A stretch of DNA of 64,000 nt from Erysipelotrichaceae bacterium (GTDB taxonomy: Bacteria; Bacillota_I; Bacilli_A; Erysipelotrichales; Erysipelotrichaceae), in the NCBI GenBank assembly GCA_017550145.1, contig JAFZQG010000013.1, forward strand, positions 1 to 64,000, given 5' to 3'. Shown in pieces: positions 33,325-41,051 of this stretch (the first letter of the stretch is position 1; each line of letters opens with the position of its first letter). A program made the translations under genes and the position numbers. The notes beneath the pieces are model-generated. The model had not been told where the DNA came from. It searched no databases and saw nothing but the letters and a program-made list of their open reading frames with translations.

Positions 33325-35565
33325 ATGAAAGAAGTATTTGATTTTGATTTCTACGGTCGTAAGTTAAGCGTCGAGACCGGTGAAATCGCAAAACAGGCCG
33401 GAGGGTCTGTTCTGGTACGGTACAATGACACGGTTACCCTGTCAACGGCCTGTGCCTCAAGTGTCGCAAAAGACACCGACTTTTTCCCGCTGACAGTATC
33501 TTTTGAAGAAAAACTGTACTCAGCAGGCAAGATCCCTGGAAGTTTCCTTCGCAGAGAGGGAAGACCTTCAGAACACGCTACTTTAACTGCCAGGCTGATC
33601 GACAGACCGATCCGTCCGTTATTCGCTGAAGGCTTCAGAAATGAAGTTCAAGTCGTCAATACGGTTTTATCAACCGATACCGACTGTTCACCGGAAATGG
33701 CTGCGATGTTTGGTGCATCACTGGCATTATGCATCTCCAATATTCCGTTTGACGGTCCGATCGCCGGCGTCAAAGTCGGTTATGTTGATGGCGAATTCGT
33801 CGTTAACCCGACTGTTGAACAGTTATCAAGATCCGAAATCGATCTGACGGTTGCGGGCACCAAGGATGCTTTAAACATGGTTGAAGCAGGCGCTCACGAA
33901 GTCAGCGAAGATCTGATGCTGGATGCCCTGATGTTCGGCCATGACAGAGTCAAGGAACTCTGTGAAATGGAAGAACAGATCATTGCCAAAGTCGGCAAGG
34001 AAAAGATGGAAGTCGTTCTCTATGAGATCGATCCGCGTGTAACCGAGTATGTCAATGCCAACGGCAAAGCCAGACTTGAAGCTGCCGTATCCATTCACGA
34101 CAAACTCGAAGCTTATGCCGCTCAGGATGCCATCATCAATGAGATGAAGGAACATTTCGCCAATGACAGCGAACTGAGTGAAAAGGAAAGCGAAAAACTG
34201 GTCAAGCAGACCGGTGAATACTGCGATCAGACGATCGCCAACGAAGTCAGAAGACTGATCTCTGATGAAAAGATCAGACCTGACGGCAGAAAACTTGATG
34301 AAATCAGACCGCTGAATTCACAGGTCGATCTGCTTCCGCGTGTTCATGGCTCAGCCATGTTTACCCGTGGACAGACACAGGTCATGTCCATTACGACTCT
34401 TGGCCCTTTAGGTGACAACCAGATCGTTGATGACCTGACAGAAGTCGAAGAAAAGCGTTTCATGCATCAGTATAACTTCCCGCCTTACTGCGTAGGTGAA
34501 GTAGGAAGAATGGGTTCTCCGGGCAGAAGAGAAATCGGCCACGGTGCACTTGGCGAAAGAGCACTCTTACAGGTCATTCCTTCCGAAGAAGAATTCCCAT
34601 ATGCGATCAGAACCGTTGCGGAAGTTATGGAATCCAACGGATCCAGCTCTCAGGCTTCGATCTGTGCCGGAACCATGTCCTTAATGGCAGCCGGTGTTCC
34701 GATCAAGGCTCCGGTAGCAGGTGTTGCCATGGGTTTAATCACGACAGGTGAAAACTATTCGATCCTGACTGATATTCAGGGTGTCGAAGACCACTACGGC
34801 GATATGGACTTCAAAGTCGCCGGAACAAGAGAAGGTATCACTGCTTTACAGATGGATATCAAGTGTAAGGGTATTACCAGAGAGATCTTCAAGGAAGCTC
34901 TGGCTCAGGCTCATAAGGGCAGAATGGAAATCCTTGACAATATGGCTACAGCCATTGCCGAACCGCGTAAGGAAGTCAGCAAGTATGCTCCGAAGATGGT
35001 GACCTTCACGATTCCGACCGACAAGATCAGAGAAGTCATCGGTACCGGTGGTAAGACCATCAACGAGATCATTGACAACTGTGATCAGGTCAAGATCGAC
35101 ATCGATGATGACGGCAAGGTCGTTATCTATCATACTTCCAAGGAAGCCATCGAAAAGGCCAAGGCCATGATCGATGAAATCACCAGAGAAGCCAAGGTCG
35201 GTGAAGTCTATGATTCAACAGTCGTCAGACTTGAGAAATTCGGTGCCTTCGTCGAATTGTTCAAGGGCCAGGATGCACTCTTACATGTTTCCAAGATCAA
35301 ACATGAGAGAGTCGACAAACCTGAAGATGTTCTGAAGATCGGCGACAAGATCAGAGTCAAAGTTACCGAGATTGACGAAAAGGGCAGAGTAAATGTCTCA
35401 GCCAAAGATCTGCTTCCTAAACCTGAAAAAGAAAACAGAAAAGACAACAAGAAAGACAACAGGAATAAGGAAGAAAAGAAAGAAGATGTTACTGAAGAAG
35501 TAAAAGAGGAAAAAACTGAAGAAAAGAAACACTTCGGTGAGATCCGTTTCTTCGGTAAGAAGTAA
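33325..35565 (+). CDS. pnp: Polyribonucleotide nucleotidyltransferase (PNPase)
   Basis: 746 residues. Phosphorolytic 3'-5' exoribonuclease forming a trimer, central to mRNA decay. Two RNase PH cores ([20 protein letters not shown] in the first, [14 protein letters not shown] and the [23 protein letters not shown] active-site loop in the second), a KH domain ([15 protein letters not shown]), an S1 domain ([21 protein letters not shown]), and a Lys/Glu-rich tail that is longer than usual. SD weak (AAGAG-type). Ended by a palindromic terminator. Confidence 0.98.
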   Translation: MKEVFDFDFYGRKLSVETGEIAKQAGGSVLVRYNDTVTLSTACASSVAKDTDFFPLTVSFEEKLYSAGKIPGSFLRREGRPSEHATLTARLIDRPIRPLFAEGFRNEVQVVNTVLSTDTDCSPEMAAMFGASLALCISNIPFDGPIAGVKVGYVDGEFVVNPTVEQLSRSEIDLTVAGTKDALNMVEAGAHEVSEDLMLDALMFGHDRVKELCEMEEQIIAKVGKEKMEVVLYEIDPRVTEYVNANGKARLEAAVSIHDKLEAYAAQDAIINEMKEHFANDSELSEKESEKLVKQTGEYCDQTIANEVRRLISDEKIRPDGRKLDEIRPLNSQVDLLPRVHGSAMFTRGQTQVMSITTLGPLGDNQIVDDLTEVEEKRFMHQYNFPPYCVGEVGRMGSPGRREIGHGALGERALLQVIPSEEEFPYAIRTVAEVMESNGSSSQASICAGTMSLMAAGVPIKAPVAGVAMGLITTGENYSILTDIQGVEDHYGDMDFKVAGTREGITALQMDIKCKGITREIFKEALAQAHKGRMEILDNMATAIAEPRKEVSKYAPKMVTFTIPTDKIREVIGTGGKTINEIIDNCDQVKIDIDDDGKVVIYHTSKEAIEKAKAMIDEITREAKVGEVYDSTVVRLEKFGAFVELFKGQDALLHVSKIKHERVDKPEDVLKIGDKIRVKVTEIDEKGRVNVSAKDLLPKPEKENRKDNKKDNRNKEEKKEDVTEEVKEEKTEEKKHFGEIRFFGKK

Positions 35566-35572
35566 ATGAATG

Positions 35573-35600
35573 ACAGCTGTTCAATTGAACAGCTGTTTTT
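35573..35600 (+). terminator. Terminator of pnp
   Basis: A 24-base perfect palindrome (arms ACAGCTGTTCAA) followed by T run. Confidence 0.92.
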
Positions 35601-35621
35601 ATTAGTTATTATTTGCCATGT

Positions 35622-35627
35622 TATAAT
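35622..35627 (+). promoter_or_regulatory. Possible -10 for the GGDEF-EAL gene
   Basis: TATAAT with an implied leader of about 110 bases. I looked for a c-di-GMP riboswitch in this leader and see no recognisable core. Confidence 0.35.
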
Positions 35628-35744
35628 TTTATTAGTTTATATTATTTATGGAATAAATACAGAAAACATTTTTCATCAGCTGTTTATAAAAAAGATGAGA
35701 TTCGTTTTACTAACTTGATAATCAGATAGAAGGGATAATGTTTG

Positions 35745-38249
35745 ATGCGATCTATCCGTACGAAATTCACACTCCTGACCGTATGCACCATAGTGGCTGC
35801 CTTAGGCATTGCTACGGCTATCGGAGTCATATCGATCAGAAAAATCGGCCGAAACGATGCGGATCAGATGATGCATCTGACGGCTACGACCGGGGCATTA
35901 AATCTGGAGTCCTACTTTGAAAGTGTCGAGCATTCCGTTGATGTGGTATCAACACTGGTTCAGGATTCTCTTGAGGAGATGCCTTTTGATCAGCTTGAAG
36001 CACAGGTAGAACGTTCCCGCAATCTTTTCGGAAGGATCGCAAACAACACCAACGGCGTTCTTACCTACTATTTCCGTATCGATCCGGAAGTATCCGATAC
36101 CATTAAGGGTTTCTGGTATGTAAACCTGGACGGTAAAGGCTTTAAGGAACATGAAGTAACAGATATCAGTCAGTACGATACAAATGATACGTCGAAGCTG
36201 GTGTGGTTTACTGTTCCTAAGGCTACAGGAGAAGGCCTCTGGCTTCCTCCGTACTATACGGAAAACCTTGATATCATGGTCACATCCTATAATGTACCGG
36301 TTTACTGGAATAATACTTTTGTCGGTGTCATCGGTATTGAAATAGAATATGAAACACTGGCCAAAGAAGTTGAAAACATAGAAATATTCGATAGCGGCTA
36401 TGCCTTTATCCTTGATGAGGATTCAAATGTCATCTACCATCCGAAGATGGATGCCGTCAAACTTGACATCCATGCGATCGATAAGGACCACGTCGATAAA
36501 TATATCGGCAGTAATCATATCGAGTATAAATTTGAAGGTATCGAAAAAGAAGCTGTCTGGATACCTTTAAGCAACGGTATGCGGATCTATGTTACAGCAC
36601 CGGTATCGGAAATCGACAGCGGCTGGCAGAATATGATCAAGAATATCATCTATGCGTCTGTTGCGATACTGACAATCGTAATCGCGGTTCTGATGCGTTT
36701 TACGTATCATCTCACCAAACCTCTCACTGAGCTTACACAGGCTGCAAAAGAAGCTGACAAAGGCAACTATGAATTCGCTCTGGAATACAACCAGGATGAT
36801 GAGGTCGGCATCCTGACGCGTACGTTCAAGCAGCTGGCGGCTCACACCAAGGAACACATCAATGCTCTGAATAAACAGGCATATGTCGATGATCTGACAT
36901 CTGTCAGAAATAAAGCTGCATATACGGAATATATTGAAGATCTGCAGAAACGTCTTGATAAGGGTGAAAGTATCAATTTTGCGGTCGGAGTCTTTGACTG
37001 TGACAATCTCAAGAGTATCAACGATCAGTACGGTCATGACAAAGGTGATGAATATCTTAAGACAGCCTGCAGACTGATATGCCGTGTTTTCCAGCATTCT
37101 CCGGTCTTCAGGATCGGCGGTGATGAGTTTGCGGTCATCATGCAGAATGACGATTATAATAACCGTCAGAAACTGGCTGATCAGTTCTACACTGAAAGTG
37201 ACAGAATTAATAATTCAGCCGATAACGAATGGTATCACGTCCATACGGCCATGGGCATTGCCACTTATGATCCTAAACTGGATAAAAATGTGTTTGAGAC
37301 GGTCCGCCGTGCCGATAAGCTGATGTACGACAACAAGCAGAACGGCAGAGTAAGCGAAACTTCGAAAAGCGGGAATTTCTTCTTTGTGGAAAGCGATGAA
37401 CTGTACTGGAAGGAACAGTATATTCTTGACAGTTTCAAGACTGCTCTGGAAGAACACTGGATTAAAGTTTACTATATGCCGATCATGCGTTTAAGAAACA
37501 GCAAGCTGACGATTCTTGAAGCTCTGGCAAGATGGATCGATCCGGTAAGAGGCATAATCATGCCTAATGAATTCATCTATGTTCTTTCGAGATATCATCA
37601 GATCCATCTTCTGGATATGTATATGGTTGAAGAAGTATGCCGGGAATTCGGCGAAAGAGAAAAAGGCGGACTTCCTACGATACCTGTTTCAGTCAATATT
37701 TCAGCACAGGATTTTGACTATATAGATGTTCCGTCTTCGTTAAAACAGATCACAGAAAAGTATGATCTTACTCCTGATGACATAATTGTCGAGATTACCG
37801 AACATGATGTTGCCAAAAGTAAAGACAACTTCAAAGAAGCACTTAAACAGCTTCATGAATACGGATTCAGACTGTGGATCGATGATTTCGGAAGCGGCTA
37901 TTCTTCACTTAATGTTCTAAGTCAGTATGATGTCGACAGGATCAAGATCGATATGGATCTGATCCGCCATCTGGATGACAATAACGGCGCAAACAGAAAA
38001 GTGCTGGAAGCGATGGTCAAGGTCTGCAACGAAATAGGTATCGGTACATTGGCTGAAGGAATCGAAAAGGAAGAACAGCTTGAATTCTTAAAGGAAATCG
38101 GCTGCGATCTGGCTCAGGGCTTCTATCTCTATAAACCGGAGCCGATCGATGTTTCGATCTATAAATTCAAACATCGTACTGAAGATATTCCGCACGAAAG
38201 CGATGAAGAACGTGTCGAATCATTTAACCAGTCAAAGGAAAAGAAGTAA
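35745..38249 (+). CDS. Cache-HAMP-GGDEF-EAL cyclic di-GMP enzyme
   Basis: 834 residues. Membrane helix at about 10-30, an extracellular dCache-like sensor (WLPPYYTENLDIMVTSYNVPV, SGYAFILDEDSNVIYHP), a second helix near 305-325 and a HAMP segment. The GGDEF domain has an intact RIGGDEF, but no RxxD inhibitory site just before it. The EAL domain keeps EALAR, SVNIS, EITE, DDFGSGYSSL, DRIKID, AEGIE and QGFYLYKP, so both synthesis and hydrolysis are possible. Probably tunes c-di-GMP in response to a small extracellular ligand. Start at ATG 35745 with AAGGGA upstream. Confidence 0.94.
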   Translation: MRSIRTKFTLLTVCTIVAALGIATAIGVISIRKIGRNDADQMMHLTATTGALNLESYFESVEHSVDVVSTLVQDSLEEMPFDQLEAQVERSRNLFGRIANNTNGVLTYYFRIDPEVSDTIKGFWYVNLDGKGFKEHEVTDISQYDTNDTSKLVWFTVPKATGEGLWLPPYYTENLDIMVTSYNVPVYWNNTFVGVIGIEIEYETLAKEVENIEIFDSGYAFILDEDSNVIYHPKMDAVKLDIHAIDKDHVDKYIGSNHIEYKFEGIEKEAVWIPLSNGMRIYVTAPVSEIDSGWQNMIKNIIYASVAILTIVIAVLMRFTYHLTKPLTELTQAAKEADKGNYEFALEYNQDDEVGILTRTFKQLAAHTKEHINALNKQAYVDDLTSVRNKAAYTEYIEDLQKRLDKGESINFAVGVFDCDNLKSINDQYGHDKGDEYLKTACRLICRVFQHSPVFRIGGDEFAVIMQNDDYNNRQKLADQFYTESDRINNSADNEWYHVHTAMGIATYDPKLDKNVFETVRRADKLMYDNKQNGRVSETSKSGNFFFVESDELYWKEQYILDSFKTALEEHWIKVYYMPIMRLRNSKLTILEALARWIDPVRGIIMPNEFIYVLSRYHQIHLLDMYMVEEVCREFGEREKGGLPTIPVSVNISAQDFDYIDVPSSLKQITEKYDLTPDDIIVEITEHDVAKSKDNFKEALKQLHEYGFRLWIDDFGSGYSSLNVLSQYDVDRIKIDMDLIRHLDDNNGANRKVLEAMVKVCNEIGIGTLAEGIEKEEQLEFLKEIGCDLAQGFYLYKPEPIDVSIYKFKHRTEDIPHESDEERVESFNQSKEKK

Positions 38250-38275
38250 AAAGCAGAATTCATCAATTCTGCTTT
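38250..38275. terminator. Bidirectional terminator between the GGDEF-EAL gene and the M24 peptidase gene
   Basis: Eleven-base stem AAAGCAGAATT / AATTCTGCTTT with loop CATC between convergent genes. Confidence 0.92.
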
Positions 38276-39343
38276 TTAGATTATCTCTATATCGTGTGGA
38301 TATTTATTCAGGATTTCACAGCCATCTTCAGTTACTATCACCAGATCTTCGATCCTGCAGCCCATGGTCGATGGATCGTAGATTCCCGGTTCAATGGAGA
38401 AGACATTGTTTACTTCGGTAAGATCAGTAAATGAACTTGAGACATCACCGTATTCATGGTCTTCGATACCGATAAAATGTCCCAGACGATGGGTAAAGTA
38501 TTCGCCATATCCTCCTTCACTAATGACATCTCTGGCACATTTATCGATGTCACAAAGTCTGATACCAGCTTTAACCATATCCTCCGCGTCTTCATTGGCT
38601 TTTCTGACCAGATTATAGACTTCCTTTTGAATATCACTCGGTTCTTTTCTATAGAAGAAGGTCCTGGTCATATCCGAACAGTATCCTTTATAGACACAGC
38701 CCACATCAAACAGTACGACATCACCTTCCTTAATGACTGTATCATCAGGCATATGATGCGGATCAGCGGCATTCACGCCAAAGGCTACGATCGGATCAAA
38801 AGAGTAGGCGGAAGCTCCAAGTTCCTTATAGATATCCATCATCTGTGAAGCCACTTCTTTTTCGCTGACGCCTTCATGGATCAGAGTCTTGAATCTGTTC
38901 ATGGCTGCATCATTTATTTGAGATGATTTTCTTATCAGTTCGATTTCTTCTTCATCCTTTACCGCTCTGGTCTTATCGACAGCTAAGGAACCGTTGATGA
39001 AGTCTTTCGCTATATTGTTTTTCTGCATAGGCAAAAGGAAGCGGGCAGCGAGATTTTTATCTACTCCGAGTGTCCAGTTTCTGTCAATATATGGAGAAAG
39101 GACATCACAGATGTCATCGCTGTCTGAGAAAGAAACGATCCTTAAGCCTTCTGGTTTTTCTAACGGAAACAGAACATTCAGAAACAGAATCGGATCCTGA
39201 TCCTTTGAAAGTAATAATCCCAGAAATCTTTCACCGGGATGAATTTCGCATCCTGTCAGATACTTGATTGCATACGGATCACTGATAAGTAAGGCTTCAC
39301 TTGCACTTTTTTCCAGAACTTTTTCGATTCTTTCTTTTTTCAT
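38276..39343 (-). CDS. M24 metallopeptidase (Xaa-Pro aminopeptidase/dipeptidase)
   Basis: 355 residues from the ATG at 39343, supported by GAGGTG upstream. The longer frame to 39484 would run through trmB on the other strand. N-terminal creatinase-type domain, then the pita-bread fold with dimetal ligands in VLFDVGCVYKGYCSDMTRTFF (two Asp), RLGHFIGIEDHE (His), SIEPGIYDP (Glu) and CRIEDLVIVTEDG (Glu). Removes N-terminal residues preceding proline, or cleaves Xaa-Pro dipeptides. The promoter region overlaps that of divergent trmB. Confidence 0.93.
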   Translation of the reverse strand: MKKERIEKVLEKSASEALLISDPYAIKYLTGCEIHPGERFLGLLLSKDQDPILFLNVLFPLEKPEGLRIVSFSDSDDICDVLSPYIDRNWTLGVDKNLAARFLLPMQKNNIAKDFINGSLAVDKTRAVKDEEEIELIRKSSQINDAAMNRFKTLIHEGVSEKEVASQMMDIYKELGASAYSFDPIVAFGVNAADPHHMPDDTVIKEGDVVLFDVGCVYKGYCSDMTRTFFYRKEPSDIQKEVYNLVRKANEDAEDMVKAGIRLCDIDKCARDVISEGGYGEYFTHRLGHFIGIEDHEYGDVSSSFTDLTEVNNVFSIEPGIYDPSTMGCRIEDLVIVTEDGCEILNKYPHDIEII

Positions 39344-39398
39344 AAAGGCACCTCTTTCCTTTAATATTTTATATCCTTTTATTATTCCCGATAAAAGA

Positions 39399-39404
39399 TA
39401 TAAT
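39399..39404 (+). promoter_or_regulatory. -10 element of trmB, leaderless
   Basis: TATAAT-AGGTGT-ATG: six bases between the hexamer and the start codon at 39411. Confidence 0.62.
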
Positions 39405-39410
39405 AGGTGT

Positions 39411-40022
39411 ATGCGCATGCGGAAGAAGAAATGGGTATCCCCGTTTCTGGAGAATGAAAAAGAATATCTGATAAGTGATCTCAAATCCTTACCGAAAGAT
39501 CACCCTGTATATATTGAAATCGGTATGGGAATGGGCGATTTTATTACCGAATCGGCAAAACTGAATCCGGATATCTTTTATATCGGTCTGGAGAGAGAAG
39601 AGACCTGCGTGGCCAGAGCCATCAAGAAAGCTCAGGATCTTCAGCTAAGCAATTTCAGAGTATTATTAGCTGATGCGGGAAATATCGAAGAAATCACGGA
39701 TGAAGACAGTATCGATCTGATCTATCTGCATTTTTCGGATCCGTGGCCCAAGAAAAGAAATCATAAGCGCCGTCTGACATATCCGCCGTTTCTGAAGAAA
39801 TACGAAATGATCCTTAAGAATAAGGGCATTCTGATCATAAAGAGCGATAACGAGGGCTTTTTCGATGATTCGTTAGAATACTTTAAAGAATCGAATTTTA
39901 AGCTTGAGGAAGTAAACAGGGATTATCATAAGGAAGACGAGCCGATGACAGCTTATCAGGCTAAATTTGTGGCTGAAGGCAAGCCGATCTACTATGCGCA
40001 ATACAGTTTGGATAAGGTATAA
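39411..40022 (+). CDS. trmB: tRNA (guanine-N7)-methyltransferase
   Basis: 203 residues. S-adenosylmethionine-dependent methylation of G46 in tRNAs. SAM-binding VYIEIGMGMGDFITESA, FYIGLEREETCVARA, and the signature DLIYLHFSDPWPKKRNHKRR followed by RLTYPPFLKKY. Start at the ATG at 39411 (MRMRKKKW); a second ATG at 39417 is possible. Its stop TAA lies inside the TATAAT for the next gene. Confidence 0.95.
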   Translation: MRMRKKKWVSPFLENEKEYLISDLKSLPKDHPVYIEIGMGMGDFITESAKLNPDIFYIGLEREETCVARAIKKAQDLQLSNFRVLLADAGNIEEITDEDSIDLIYLHFSDPWPKKRNHKRRLTYPPFLKKYEMILKNKGILIIKSDNEGFFDDSLEYFKESNFKLEEVNRDYHKEDEPMTAYQAKFVAEGKPIYYAQYSLDKV

Positions 40023-40023
40023 T
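40018..40023 (+). promoter_or_regulatory. -10 element for the TroA-like lipoprotein gene, overlapping the trmB stop
   Basis: TATAAT containing the trmB TAA stop (40020-40022), eight bases before the ATG at 40032. No SD. Confidence 0.6.
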
Positions 40024-40031
40024 TATTAGTA

Positions 40032-41051
40032 ATGAAGTTATTGAAAAAGGCAATCTGTGTGCTGCTGATAATACTGTTATCGGGATGTACCAGCACCAAA
40101 CACTATACAGCTTATACGATCTATCCGATCGGTTATCTTTTGAGCAGAATCGGCGGTAATCGAATCGATGCCGTTTCGATTCAGAACCGTTCTCTGATCC
40201 AGTGTGCCAATCTGGTAGATAATTATGAGGAGATTCTTTCCGATTCTTCGGTTTTATTCCATATCGGCAATCTGGAGCCTTATATGGATCTCTATGATGA
40301 TCAGATCAAGGAACTGGGCATCGATTTAAGTGCCGGAGATCTTTCAGTCTTAAACTGTCTTTACGAATATAAGCGTTATACACCGGTCATCGTTGATGGC
40401 AAGGTATCATATGTCGAAGGTCCGTATTACGAAGGCGATGTCTTCAATGAGATCGATACATATGATCTGGATCCTTTCATCTGGCTTTCACCGAGCGGCA
40501 TGTATTGCATGGCCAAAGATGTCTATGAATATCTGGCCAATAACTATGTCGAACAGTCCGCATATTTTGAGGATAACTATAAGCAGGTCGCTGATGAACT
40601 GATCGCTTTGGATGCGTCATATCAGGCCCTGGCAGCCCGTCTGGTAAAAGAAAACAAGACCATCAAGTTTGTATCCATGACCGGTTCTTTCGGCTGCTGG
40701 CAGAAGGATTTCGGCTTCCAGGTCTATCCTGTATGTCTGTCCAAGTACGGAGCACTTCCAAGTGATGCACAGCTGGAAATAATCAAGACCAGGATCAGAA
40801 ATGATGATGTAAGATTCATTGCCTATGAACCGAATATGCCTGATGAAATGATGGAACTGATGGTCAAACTGGAAGAAGAACTTGGTTTAAAGCGTATTAC
40901 CTTGAGAAACATTTCTTCCTTGACCAGTACACAGATCGAAAGCGGCAAGGATTATCTTTCTCTGATGTATGAAAACCTCAGTGTCTTAGAGAGCATCGCT
41001 ACATCTTCGACTCCGAGCGTTCAGGCTGAAGTTGAAATAGAAGAGGACTAA
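40032..41051 (+). CDS. TroA/ZnuA-like lipoprotein lacking the metal-binding histidines
   Basis: 339 residues with signal peptide and lipobox LSGC (Cys19). The fold markers of zinc/manganese-binding proteins are present: YTIYPIGYLLSRIGGNRID, VLFHIGNLEPYMD, DLDPFIWLSPSGM and VSMTGSFGCWQKDFGFQVYP. Yet the His of the family's EPH is missing around residues 50-57, DPH-x-W is D147-P-Phe149-x-W, and the His of the HDAF-type motif is Thr217. Zinc binding by the usual set is therefore impossible. No permease or ATPase gene is adjacent. The acidic tail is unusual. Its stop directly precedes the polA ATG. Confidence 0.8.
   Translation: MKLLKKAICVLLIILLSGCTSTKHYTAYTIYPIGYLLSRIGGNRIDAVSIQNRSLIQCANLVDNYEEILSDSSVLFHIGNLEPYMDLYDDQIKELGIDLSAGDLSVLNCLYEYKRYTPVIVDGKVSYVEGPYYEGDVFNEIDTYDLDPFIWLSPSGMYCMAKDVYEYLANNYVEQSAYFEDNYKQVADELIALDASYQALAARLVKENKTIKFVSMTGSFGCWQKDFGFQVYPVCLSKYGALPSDAQLEIIKTRIRNDDVRFIAYEPNMPDEMMELMVKLEEELGLKRITLRNISSLTSTQIESGKDYLSLMYENLSVLESIATSSTPSVQAEVEIEED

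Noticed and set aside
35628..35744. c-di-GMP riboswitch in front of the GGDEF-EAL gene
   Set aside because: The leader is AT-rich and lacks the conserved GEMM core; I see only short inverted repeats.
35738..35920. Alternative ATG in another frame overlapping the GGDEF-EAL start
   Set aside because: It gives only a 60-residue shadow frame, while the protein at 35745 has clear domains and an SD.
39344..39484. N-terminal extension of the M24 peptidase
   Set aside because: The extra 47 residues are not homologous-looking, run through the trmB start, and lie upstream of the GAGGTG ribosome site.
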